Shown: piece by piece, positions 1 to 10,700 of the stretch
Layout: each line of letters opens with the position of its first letter
Position numbering within the stretch: position 1 is the first letter of the stretch
Assembly (NCBI GenBank): GCA_948144175.1
Contig: CANXME010000505.1
Coordinates: forward strand, 1 to 64,000
Length of the DNA: 64,000 nucleotides
Source: Closterium sp. NIES-65
Taxonomy: Eukaryota; Streptophyta; Zygnematophyceae; Desmidiales; Closteriaceae
Direction of reading: 5' to 3'
Made by a program: the position numbers and the translations under genes
The notes under the pieces: generated by a model
What the model was told of the DNA's origin: nothing
Databases searched by the model: none
The model's input: only the letters and a program-made list of their open reading frames with translations

Positions 1-513
1 GGTCCTGATTCTCTCGTGATTCTCGCATTGACCATGCGCGAGATATTTCGAGAGGCACAAAACACTCTCGCTCCCCTCATGAACACAAGAACCAAAACAG
101 AAACAAACATGAATGAAACACAAACAGATGAGCAAACATGAACGCACATGAACGAACATGTAAACACATGAACGCTCATGAAGCTTGCACGAACAGCACG
201 CGAATTGACATGAACGCGCGAAGGCTCATGAAAGCACATGATCACTCGGAGCTTCACGCACATTCATGACACGACACAAACAACACGAAATTCACACGAA
301 CAATCATGAAAACGCATGAATGGAACCTCACACAAAAATGCACATAACTTATGAACCGCTAAGGCGATTCATAAACCGTAAATGCCAGAATGAAAATCAC
401 ACAAATGCACATTCCACACCATACAAAATACCTCAAAACAAATACCCTCAAATTTCACATCGCTCGACGAATAGGTGACAGGTTGACGTGCAAAATACGT
501 TTTGCACCCAACA
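1..513 (-). repeat. 3' LTR of element A (partial)
   Basis: Bases 1-513 align to 3559-4069 almost perfectly. The LTR ends at CCCAACA, the complement of the TGTTGGG start in the element's sense, and is followed at once by the polypurine tract. An inverted repeat GTGCAAAA...TTTTGCAC lies at 488-507. The stretch from about 60 to 340 is crowded with CATGAA words. Confidence 0.9.
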
Positions 514-524
514 AACTCCCCCTC
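514..524 (-). other. Polypurine tract of element A
   Basis: On the minus strand this reads GAGGGGGAGTT and abuts the 3' LTR. It is the expected plus-strand primer for reverse transcription. The same motif abuts the 3' LTR of element B at 20263-20273. Confidence 0.8.
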
Positions 525-534
525 AACCTGACGG

Positions 535-2436
535 CTATTCAACTCCCTCTACCATCTCCTCAATGTCGACCGGCTCTGCTATGTTGCCGATCCCGACTCT
601 AGTTTTAGGGAAGGTAATCTTATGCTCCCCCACACTTTCAGCTCCAATGTCATCGGTTGCTTGCAGCTTCACATAGGTAGTACCGTTACCACCCAAGGTA
701 ATTTCCGCTTCCTGCAAGGTCCGCTTCACCTCAGGTTCCCCCATCACCAGAGTCCCATCATCTGCAATACTTGTCACATTCAGCTCCATTGTTTTCTCCT
801 TCATAGCTGCATCCTTCAGCTGCACCGAGACCTCACATTTTTGCTGCTCACGAGTATCACTCTTGTGAACTCCCTTCTCCTTGTTCACAGCAGCGCCTTT
901 CACTTCACTCCCCCTGGATTCTGCACCCGTTTTCCTATCAGCACCGAATGCACCTTTCTTTTCAGCTGCTGCCAGTCGAGCTTTGACTTGGTGCAACTCC
1001 TGCACTAGCAGCTCCACAGTGGTTTTCAGCTCCTTAATCGTCCCAGCAGCCGCCGCAGCACATTCTCCCTTGCAGCCGCAGCTCCCCTTCTCCTTCTCAG
1101 GTGCCACCTCACTCCATGGAACCACCGGCACTTGCCACAGCTCATCACGAAGATCCTTGGCCTCATGCAGGTCCCACAGCACACGGTCACCGAGCTGCCC
1201 CTTGAAGGTTTCAGCTCCATTAGTTGCTGTACAAACGCCTGCAAGCCCCATCTTCCTAAGGGAAATCAGATTCCCTTTCAGCTCCGGCACCAAAAGCACA
1301 TCTTCTAGGACGATCGGCTTCCCATCAGCTCCCTTGAAGGCTGCTTTGCCGACGCCCATCACTCTCATCTTGTGCCCGCTCCCTGAATTCATCTCATTGA
1401 TGCTCGCCACACCAATTTTGTCTAGCAGGTCCGCCCTTGGGGTCATATGATAAGCTGCTCCGGAGTCTAGGATCCATGTGTTGAGGGGATGAGGCTCTGC
1501 TCCCTCCTTGGCAGACGCCTTCTCATTTCCCCTACTCCCTTGCACGTGGAAGAACTGTCCAGGAGCACGCTCATAACCGTCTTCCCGTTCATTTGCGGTC
1601 TCTGCTACATAACCAACGCCATGAGGTTGGTTCTTCTCGCCATCCTCATGCTCGGGAGTCCACCACTTGGGCCGCTTCCAGCACTTCACCCAAGTATGTC
1701 CCGGCTTCTTGCAATACCAGCAGGTGCCCTTGAATCCGCGGTAGCCACTCTCGTCATTCTCGTTAGTAGCCTCTTCTTCATCATCGCTCCTGCTGCTCGG
1801 CTTCTTGTTGTCTCGTCCGCTTCCATGATGTCTTCGTTCACCACGTCCCCGGTCATTCCCCTTGCGCCATCTACTGCCTTGCATGCCATAGCCGCCGTCG
1901 CCGTCTTGGTTGTAGTTCAGCTGCCTCCTCCTGAAGTCCTCCTCCAAGACCTTGGTTCGCACCCACTCAAGGGTCCACAACTTCTCATTCTGAGGAAGGC
2001 TTAGGCCACTCGTGAATTGCAGCCATGACTCGGGCAGCAGTGATAGCATTCGTAGACACTTTGTTTGCTCTGGGTAGGTGATGCCCGCAATCTGCAATTT
2101 CGCGTACAGCTCCCGCATCTTGTCGAGAACCGGTTGAATCGGCTCCCCCTCACTCAGGCGCAATGCCGCCAACTCACGCTCCAGCATGAGCGTTGCAACC
2201 ACCGAGGTTGGTGCGTGCAACTCCTTCAGCACCTTCCACGCTCGTGGCCCGCAATCAACTTCTTCCAGCAGATGCATTACGTGTGACCGCTGGTTCAGCT
2301 CCAAACTTTGTGAGAGAAGGTAGTAGCCGGCAGTAGCACGCTCGTCCCACTCCTCTTGCAGATTGACATCGTCCGGCCTCTTCTCGACGCCCGTCATCAG
2401 CTTCAACAAGCCCACTTGCCGAAAATACAGCTGCAT
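535..2436 (-). CDS. Gag-protease polyprotein of element A with a distinctive C-terminal tail
   Basis: This frame is open for 633 codons. The first about 220 residues are a copia-type gag, strongly similar to that of element B (shared words LLPESW, FTSGLSLPQN, LEEDFRRRQL). A CX2CX4HX4C zinc knuckle lies near residues 237-251 and an aspartic protease motif, DSGA, near residue 322. In element B the integrase would follow; here the protein instead runs into about 180 residues that I do not recognise. This tail has a Cys-rich CGCKGEC word near residue 455, a probable short coiled coil at about 465-495 rich in Leu, Glu and Lys, then a charged Lys/Glu region and an acidic end. Where translation begins is uncertain, and the likely gag N-terminus extends beyond this frame. 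By family, gag would build a cytoplasmic particle. Any role of the tail is unknown. Confidence 0.75.
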   Translation of the reverse strand: MQLYFRQVGLLKLMTGVEKRPDDVNLQEEWDERATAGYYLLSQSLELNQRSHVMHLLEEVDCGPRAWKVLKELHAPTSVVATLMLERELAALRLSEGEPIQPVLDKMRELYAKLQIAGITYPEQTKCLRMLSLLPESWLQFTSGLSLPQNEKLWTLEWVRTKVLEEDFRRRQLNYNQDGDGGYGMQGSRWRKGNDRGRGERRHHGSGRDNKKPSSRSDDEEEATNENDESGYRGFKGTCWYCKKPGHTWVKCWKRPKWWTPEHEDGEKNQPHGVGYVAETANEREDGYERAPGQFFHVQGSRGNEKASAKEGAEPHPLNTWILDSGAAYHMTPRADLLDKIGVASINEMNSGSGHKMRVMGVGKAAFKGADGKPIVLEDVLLVPELKGNLISLRKMGLAGVCTATNGAETFKGQLGDRVLWDLHEAKDLRDELWQVPVVPWSEVAPEKEKGSCGCKGECAAAAAGTIKELKTTVELLVQELHQVKARLAAAEKKGAFGADRKTGAESRGSEVKGAAVNKEKGVHKSDTREQQKCEVSVQLKDAAMKEKTMELNVTSIADDGTLVMGEPEVKRTLQEAEITLGGNGTTYVKLQATDDIGAESVGEHKITFPKTRVGIGNIAEPVDIEEMVEGVE

Positions 2437-2644
2437 TTTCCACGCCTAATCGTCGTAGTTGTTGCCGTTGAACTTGTCGACGACGAAGTTCTTCAACACC
2501 TCCTTTAATAGGGAGCCCTGGCCGACCCGCATTCTCCTTGGTGCTGAGTCACCAGTTTCCTTGACTCCACTATCAGCTCGTGCAAGAGAACCTTCGTTTC
2601 CGCTCGACTCCATGTTGTTCTAACGGCGAGACGTCCAATCCTCA

Positions 2645-2656
2645 GCTCTGATACCA
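2645..2656 (-). other. Primer binding site of element A (initiator Met tRNA type)
   Basis: On the minus strand this reads TGGTATCAGAGC, two bases inside the 5' LTR. It is the usual plant copia primer site, complementary to the 3' end of the initiator methionine tRNA. Confidence 0.88.
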
Positions 2657-2658
2657 CG

Positions 2659-4069
2659 TGTTGACTACTATTGGGATCTAGAAACTCTTAAGCACACCTT
2701 TAATACACTCTAGGTAGTCCCCACGGGGTCACCTCCAAGGGTCCTCGGGTGCCTGGCAACGCCAGCCCCTAACCAAGGGTCCGTGTTTGTAGAGGGATTT
2801 TCCTTAGTGTAAAAACGGTCGTGTGCACCAAGAGCATTCCCAAGCTCAATTGCGTAGCGTTGACGAACGATATGTGCGTGTCCAGAAAAGCTCCTCGCGT
2901 CAATACGTCGATAGAGCAATTTTCATTCACCAAAGGATTGATTACAACTTCGCACAAGCATGCAAATATAGTTCGCCTAACACACATGCAAAGGAAAATA
3001 GCAAACGGTTGATTAACTGCATTTCTAGGACTTCGTCTTGCTGTCTCGAAAAACGGTTGCCAAACTTCTGCTCCATTTGGCTTGATCCGAGTCCTTGAAA
3101 TAACTGTCGTCAAGTTACATGTCTGCCAATTGACCCTGCTGACTCCTCTCGCGAACGTTCATGTACGCACAAGTAGAATCATGAACGCTCGTGTGGGAAT
3201 TCCCGTTTTCCCACTGTTTACAGTTGTAAAACGGATATTTCCGTTTTGTACCTGTAATTCGAACTGTTCTGTTAGGCGCGCTGCTTTCTCGCGAAAGTTC
3301 TATGTGCCACGTCACAAAAAGACACGCTCGAGATTCAGTTTTACAACTGAAATCTCGAGTGAATCCCGAGCACCCCTCGGGATCTCTCGGCACCTCTCGC
3401 AACCCACGCGCACCCCTGAGGGCGCGCCGTCCTGACGTGGGCAGGGCGATAATTATCGCCCTGTCTTGTAGCGATCGTGGGCCTTGCCACGCTTGCTACA
3501 GTTCGTAGGCACACGCGCGGGCACTGTGAGGCCACACGCGAAATCAGGACCCACGCGCGGTCCTGATTCTCTCGTGATTCTCGCTTGACCAGCGCGAGAT
3601 ATTTCGAGAGGCACAAAACACTCTCGCTCCCCTCATGAACACAAGAACCAAAACAGAAACAAACATGAATGAAACACAAACAGATGAGCAAACATGAACG
3701 CACATGAACGAACATGTAAACACATGAACGCTCATGAAGCTTGCACGAACAGCACGCGAATTGACATGAACGCGCGAAGGCTCATGAAAGCACATGATCA
3801 CTCGGAGCTTCACGCACATTCATGACACGACACAAACAACACGAAATTCACACGAACAATCATGAAAACGCATGAATGGAACCTGACACAAAAATGCACA
3901 TAACTTATGAACCGCTAAGGCGATTCATAAACCGTAAACGCCAGAATGAAAATCACACAAATGCACATTCCACACCATACAAAATACCTCAAAACAAATA
4001 CCCTCAAATTTCACATCGCTCGACGAATAGGTGACAGGTTGACGTGCAAAATACGTTTTGCACCCAACA
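2659..4069 (-). repeat. 5' LTR of element A (1,411 bp)
   Basis: The LTR is bounded by TG...CA. The inverted repeat GTGCAAAA...TTTTGCAC lies at 4044-4063, at the start of U3 in the element's sense. About 3620-3900 carries a dense run of CATGAA/CATGAT words. Central parts (about 3040-3250) are recognisably related to the LTR of element B but diverged, so A and B are sister families. Confidence 0.88.
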
Positions 4070-4089
4070 AGAACAAGGGCCTAGCGTGT

Positions 4090-7000
4090 GCAAAATAAGA
4101 AGAACAAGGGCCTAGCGTGTGCAAAATAAAAAAAACAAGGGCCTAGCGTGTGCGAAATTGCAAGAACAAGGGCCTAGCGTGTGCGAAATTGCAAGAACAA
4201 AGGCCTAGCGAGTGCAAAATAGCAAGAGCAAGAGCCTAGCGTGTGCAAAAAATAAAGAACAAGGGCCTAGCGTTCGCGAAATAGCAAGAACAAGGGCCTA
4301 GCGTGTACAAAATAAAAAGAACAAGGGCCTAGCGTGTGCAAAATAAAAAGAACAAGGGCATAGCGTGTGCAAAATAGCAAAAACAAGGGTCTAGCTTGTG
4401 CAAATTAAAAGATAAGGGCCTAGCGTGAGCAAAATAAAAAGAACAAGGGCCTAGCGTGTGCAAACAAAAAAGAACAAGGGCATAGCGTGTGCAAAATAAA
4501 AAGAACAAGGGCCTAGCGTGTGCAAATTTAAAAGAACAAGGGCCTAGCATGTGCAAAATTGCAAGAACAAGGGCCTAGCGAGTGCAAAATAGCAAGAGCA
4601 AGGGCCTAGCGGGAGAAAAAAATCAAGAACAAGGGCCTAGCGTTTACGAAATAGAAAGAACAAGGGCCTAGCGTGTGCAAAATAAAAAGAACAAGGGTCT
4701 AGCCTGTGCAAAATTGCAAGAACAAGGGCCTAGCGTGAGCAAAATAAAAAGAATAAGTGCATAGCATGTGCGAAATAGCAACAACAAGGGCCTAGCGTGT
4801 GCAAAATAAAAAGAACAAGGGCCTAGCGTGTGCAAAATAAAAAGAATAAGGGCCTAGCATGTGCACAATAGCAACAACAAGGGCCTAGCATGTGCAAAAT
4901 AAAAAGAACAAGGGCCTAGCATGTGCAAAATAAAAAGAACAACGGCCTAGCGTGTGCAAAATTGCAAGAACAAGGGCCTAGCGAGTGCAAAATAGCAAGA
5001 GCAAGGGCCTAGCATGTGCAAAAAATCAAGAACAAGGGCCTAGCGTGTGCAAAATAAAAAGAACAAGGGTCTAGCACGTGCAAAATTGCAAGAACAAGGG
5101 CCTAGCGTGTGCAAGATAAAAAGAACTAGGGCATAGCGTGTGCAAAATAGCAAGAACAAGGGCCTAGCGTGTGCAAAATAAGAAGAACAAGGGCCTAGCG
5201 TGTGCAAAATAAAAAAAACAAGGGCCTAGCGTGTGCGAAATTGTTAGAACAAGGGCCTAGCGTGTGCAAAATTGCAAGAACAAAGGCCTAGCGAGTGCAA
5301 AATAGCAAGAGCAAGAGCCTAGCGTGTGCAAAAAATAAAGAACAAGGGCCTATCGTTCACGAAATAGCAAGAACAAGGGCCTAGCGTGTACAAAATAAAA
5401 AGAACAAGGGCCTAGCGTGTACAAAAAAAAAGAACAAGGGCATAGCGTGTGCAAAATAAAAAGAACAAGGGCCTAGCGTGTGCAAAATATAAAGAACAAG
5501 GGCCTAGCATGTGCAAAATTGCAAGAACAAGGGCCTAGCGTGTGCAAAATAGCAAGAGCAAGGGCCTAGCGGGAGAAAAAAATCAAGAACAAGGGCCTAG
5601 CGTTTACGAAATAGAAAGAACAAGGGCCTAGCGTGTGCAAAATAAAAAGAACAAGGGTCTAGCCTGTGCAAAATTGCAAGAACAAGGGCCTAGCGTGAGC
5701 AAAATAAAAAGAATAAGTGCATAGCATGTGCGAAATAGCAACAACAAGGGCCTAGCGTGTGCAAAATAAAAAGAACAAGGGCCTAGCGTGTGCAAAATAA
5801 AAAGAATAAGGGCCTAGCATGTGCACAATAGCAACAACAAGGGCCTAGCATGTGCAAAATAAAAAGAACAAGGGCCTAGCATGTGCAAAATAAAAAGAAC
5901 AACGGCCTAGCGTGTGCAAAATTGCAAGAACAAGGGCCTAGCGAGTGCAAAATAGCAAGAGCAAGGGCCTAGCGTGTGCAAAAAAATCAAGAACAAGGGC
6001 CTAGCGTGTGCAAAATAAAAAGAACAAGGGTCTAGCACGTGCAAAATTGCAAGAACAAGGGCCTAGCGTGTGCAAGATAAAAAGAACTAGGGCATAGCGT
6101 GTGCAAAATAGCAAGAACAAGGGCCTAGCGTGTGCAAAATAAGAAGAACAAGGGCCTAGCGTGTGCAAAATAAAAAAAACAAGGGCCTAGCGTGTGCGAA
6201 ATTGTTAGAACAAGGGCCTAGCGTGTGCAAAATTGCAAGAACAAAGGCCTAGCGAGTGCAAAATAGCAAGAGCAAGAGCCTAGCGTGTGCAAAAAATAAA
6301 GAACAAGGGCCTATCGTTCACGAAATAGCAAGAACAAGGGCCTAGCGTGTACAAAATAAAAAGGACAAGGGCCTAGCGTGTACAAAAAAAAAAGAACAAG
6401 GGCATAGCGTGTGCAAAATAAAAAGAACAAGGGCCTAGCGTGTGCAAAATATAAAGAACAAGGGCCTAGCATGTGCAAAATTGCAAGAACAAGGGCCTAG
6501 CGTGTGCAAAATAGCAAGAGCAAGGGCCTAGCGGGAGAAAAAAATCAAGAACAAGGGCCTAGCGTTTACGAAATAGAAAGAACAAGGGCCTAGCGTGTGC
6601 AAAATAAAAAGAACAAGGGTCTAGCCTGTGCAAAATTGCAAGAACAAGGGCCTAGCGTGAGCAAAATAAAAAGAATAAGTGCATAGCATGTGCGAAATAG
6701 CAACAACAAGGGCCTAGCGTGTGCAAAATAAAAAGAACAAGGGCCTAGCGTGTGCAAAATAAAAAGAATAAGGGCCTAGCGTGTGCACAATAGCAACAAC
6801 AAGGGCCTAGCATGTGCAAAATAAAAAGAACAAGGGCCTAGCATGTGCAAAATAAAAAGAACAACGGCCTAGCGTGTGCAAAATTGCAAGAACAAGGGCC
6901 TAGCGAGTGCAAAATAGCAAGAGCAAGGGCCTAGCGTGTGCAAAAAATCAAGAACAAGGGCCTAGCGTGTGCAAAATAAAAAGAACAAGGGTCTAGCACG

Positions 7001-7500
7001 TGCAAAATTGCAAGAACAAGGGCCTAGCGTGTGCAAGATAAAAAGAACTAGGGCATAGCGTGTGCAAAATAGCAAGAACGAGGGCCTAGCGTGTGCAAAA
7101 TAAGAAGAACAAGGGCCTAGCGTGTGCAAAATAAAAAAAACAAGGGCCTAGCGTGTGCGAAATTGTTAGAACAAGGGCCTAGCGTGTGCAAAATTGCAAG
7201 AACAAAGGCCTAGCGAGTGCAAAATAGCAAGAGCAAGAGCCTAGCGTGTGCAAAAAATAAAGAACAAGGGCCTATCGTTCACGAAATAGCAAGAACAAGG
7301 GCCTAGCGTGTACAAAATAAAAAGAACAAGGGCCTAGCGTGTACAAAAAAAAAAGAACAAGGGCATAGCGTGTGCAAAATAAAAAGAACAAGGGCCTAGC
7401 GTGTGCAAAATATAAAGAACAAGGGCCTAGCATGTGCAAAATTGCAAGAACAAGGGCCTAGCGAGTGCAAAATAGCAAGAGCAAGGGCCTAGGGTGTGAA
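4090..7500 (+). repeat. Higher-order repeat domain with about 960/1083-bp period
   Basis: Landmark monomers recur at regular distances. The GGGAGAAAAAAATC monomer occurs at 4611, 5571 and 6533, with its variant at 7493, giving steps of 960, 962 and 960. The CAAAATAAGAAGAAC monomer occurs at about 4090, 5173, 6133 and 7094, giving steps of 1083, 960 and 961. These correspond to about 31 and 35 monomers. Copies look nearly identical to each other, while neighbouring monomers within a copy differ. Confidence 0.85.
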
Positions 7501-8513
7501 AAAAATCAAGAACAAGGGCCTAGCGTTTACGAAATAGAAAGAACAAGGGCCTAGCGTGTGCAAAATAAAAAGAACAAGGGTCTAGCCTGTGCAAAATTGC
7601 AAGAACAACAGCCTAGCGTGTGCAAAATAAAAAGAACGAGGGCATAGTGTGTGCAAAATAGCAAGAACAAGGGCCTAGCGTGTGCAAAATAAAGAGAACA
7701 AGGGCCTAGCGTGTGCAAAATAAAAAGAACAAGGGCCTAGCGTGTCCAAAATTGCAAGAACAAGGGCCTAGTGTGTGCAAAATTGCAAGAACAAGGGCCT
7801 AAAGAGTGCAAAATAGCAAGAGCAAGGGCCTAGCGTGTGCAAAAAATCAAGAACAAGGGCCTAGCATTCGCGAAATAGCAAGAACAAGGGCCTAGCGTGT
7901 GCAAAATAAAAAGAAGAAGGGTCTAGCATGTGCAAAATTGCAAGAACAAGGGCCTAGCGTGTGCAAGATAAAAAGAACTAAAGCATAGCGTGTGCAAAAT
8001 AGCAAGAACAAGGGCCTAGCGTGTGCAAAATAAAAAGAACAAGGGCCTAGCGTGTGCAAAATAAAAAGAACAAGGGCATAGCGTGTGCAAAATAGCAGAA
8101 ACAAGGGCCTAGCGTGTACAAAATAATAGATAAGGTCCTAGCGTGTGCAAAATAAAAAGAACAGGGGCCTAGCGTGTGCAAAAAAAAAAGAACAAGGGCA
8201 TAGCGTGTGCAAAATAAAAATAACAACGGCCTAGCGTGTGCAAAATAAAAAGAACAAGGGCATAGCGTGTGCAAAATAGCAAAAACAAGGGCCTAGCGTG
8301 TGCAAAATAAAAGATAAGGGCCTAGCGTGTGCAAAAAAAAAAGAACAGGGGCCTAGCGTGTGCAAAAAAAAAAAGAACAAGGGCATAGCGTGTGCAAAAT
8401 AAAAAGAACAAGGGCCTAGCGTGTGCAAAATAAAAAGAACAAGGGCCTAGCGTGTGCAAAATTGCAAGAACAAGGGCCTAGCGAGTGCAAAATAGCAAGA
8501 GCAAGGGCCTAGC

Positions 8514-10700
8514 GTGTGAAACAAATCAAGAACAAGGGCCTAGCGTTTACGAAATAGCAAGAACAAGGGCCTAGCGTGTGCAAAATAAAAAGAACAAGGT
8601 TCTAGCATGTGCAAAATTGCAAGAACAAGGGCCTAGCCTGTGCAAAATAAAAAGAACAAGGGCATAGCGTGTGCAAAATAGCAAGAACAAGGGCCTAGCG
8701 TGTGCAGGATAAAAAGAACAAGGGCCTAGCGTGTGCAAAATAAAAAGAACAAGGGCCTAGCGTGTGCAAAATTGCAGGAACAAGGGCCTAGCGTGTACAA
8801 AATTGCAAGAACAAGGGCCTAGCGAGTGCAAAATAGCAAGAGCAAGGGCCTAGCGTGTGCAAAAAATCAAGAACAAGGGCCTAGCGTTTGCGAAATAGCA
8901 AGAACAAGGGCCTAGCGTGTGCAAAATTAAAAGAACAAGGGTCTAGCATGTGCAAAATTGCAAGAACAAGGGCCTAGCGTGTGCAAGATAAAAAGAACAA
9001 GGGCCTAGCGTGTGCAAAATAAAAAGAACAAGGGCCTAGCGTGTGCAAAATTGCAGGAACAAGGGCCTAGCGTGTGCAAAATTGCAAGAACAAGGGCCTA
9101 GCGAGTGCAAAATAGCAAGAGCAAGGGCCTAGCGTGTGCAAAAAATCAAGAACAAGGGCCTAGCGTTTGCGAAATAGCAAGAACAAGGGCCTAGCGTGTG
9201 CAAAATTAAAAGAACAAGGGTCTAGCATGTGCAAAATTGCAAGAACAAGGGCCTAGCGTGTGCAAAATAAAAAGAACTAGGGCATAGCGTGTGCAAAATA
9301 GCAAGAACAAGGGCCTAGCGTGTGCAAAATAAAAAGAACAAGGGCCTAGCGTGTGCAAAATAAAAAGAACAAGGGCCTAGCGTGTGCAAAATTGCAAGAA
9401 CAAGGGCCTAGCGAGTGCAAAATAGCAAGAGCAAGGGCCTAGCGTGTGAAACAAATCAAGAACAAGGGCCTAGCGTTTACGAAATAGCAAGAACAAGGGC
9501 CTAGCGTGTGCAAAATAAAAAGAACAAGGGTCTAGCATATGCAAAATTGCAAGAACAAGGGCCTAGCGTGTGCAAAATAAAAAGAACAAGGGCATAGCTT
9601 GTGCAAAATAGCAAGAACAAGGGACTAGCGTCTGCAAAATAAAAAGAACAAGGGCCTAGCGTGTGCAAAATAAAAAGAACAAGGGCCTAGCGTGTGCAAA
9701 ATTGCAGGAACAAGGGCCTAGCGTGTGCAAAATTGCAAGAACAAGGGCCTAGCGAGTGCAAAATAGCAAGAGCAAGGGCCTAGCGTGTGCAAAAAATCAA
9801 GAACAAGGGCCTAGCGTTTGCGAAATAGCAAGAACAAGGGCCTAGCGTGTGCAAAATTAAAAGAACAAGGGTCTAGCATGTGCAAAATTGCAAGAACAAG
9901 GGCCTAGCGTGTGCAAGATAAAAAGAACTAGGGCATAGCGTGTGCAAAATAGCAAGAACAAGGGCCTAGCGTGTGCAAAATAAAAAGAACAAGGGCCTAG
10001 CGTGTGCAAAATAAAAAGAACAAGGGCCTAGCGTGTGCAAAATTGCAAGAACAAGGACCTAGCGAGTGCAAAATAGCAAGAGCAAGGGCCTAGCGTGTGA
10101 AACAAATCAAGAACAAGGGCCTAGCGTTTACGAAATAGCAAGAACAAGGGCCTAGCGTGTGCAAAATAAAAAGAACAAGGGTCTAGCATGTGCAAAATTG
10201 CAAGAACAAGGGCCTAGCGTGTGCAAAATAAAAAGAACAAGGGCATAGCGTGTGCAAAATAGCAAGAACAAGGGACTAGCGTCTGCAAAATAAAAAGAAC
10301 AAGGGCCTAGCGTGTGCAAAATAAGAAGAACAAGGGCCTAGCGTGTGCAAAATTGCAGGGACAAGGGCCTAGCGTGTGCAAAATTGCAAGAACAAGGGCC
10401 TAGCGAGTGCAAAATAGCAAGAGCAAGGGCCTAGCGTGTGCAAAAAATCAAGAACAAGGGCCTAGCGTTTGCGAAATAGCAAGAACAAGGGCCTAGCGTG
10501 TGCAAAATTAAAAGAACAAGGGTCTAGCATGTGCAAAATTGCAAGAACAGGGGCCTAGCGTGTGCAAGATAAAAAGAACTAGGGCATAGCGTGTGCAAAA
10601 TAGCAAGAACAAGGGCCTAGCGTGTGCAAAATAAAAAGAACAAGGGCCTAGCGTGTGCAAAATAAAAAGAAGAAGGGCCTAGCGTGTGCGAAATTGCAAG
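8514..10700 (+). repeat. Higher-order repeat domain with 930- and 651-bp spacing
   Basis: The rare monomer GTGTGAAACAAATC occurs at 8514, 9444 and about 10095. The spacings are 930 and 651 bp, exactly 30 and 21 monomers of 31 bp. The class order differs from the 4.1-7.5 kb domain, so this is a separate homogenised domain. Confidence 0.8.

Larger units (their letters stand above)
1..4069 (-). mobile_element. Element A: Ty1/copia LTR retrotransposon with gag and protease only, left end outside window
   Basis: The element lies on the minus strand. Its 5' LTR is at 2659-4069 and the end of its 3' LTR is at 1-513. Between them are only about 2.1 kb, holding a primer site, one gag-protease reading frame and a polypurine tract. 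No integrase, reverse transcriptase or RNase H is present. The gag and protease parts are clearly related to those of element B (19039-26065), and the LTR termini, primer site and polypurine tract are of the same type, so B-like elements could supply pol functions in trans. It sits in the 31-bp satellite on its right side. The LTRs differ by about two substitutions and two small indels over the 513 comparable bases, so it is young. It looks broken, with about one break in the coding part. The target duplication cannot be checked because the left flank is outside the window. Confidence 0.88.

Noticed and set aside
2823-3715. Short frames on both strands between 2.8 and 3.8 kb
   Set aside because: They fall wholly within the LTR of element A, are short and overlapping, and lack motifs.
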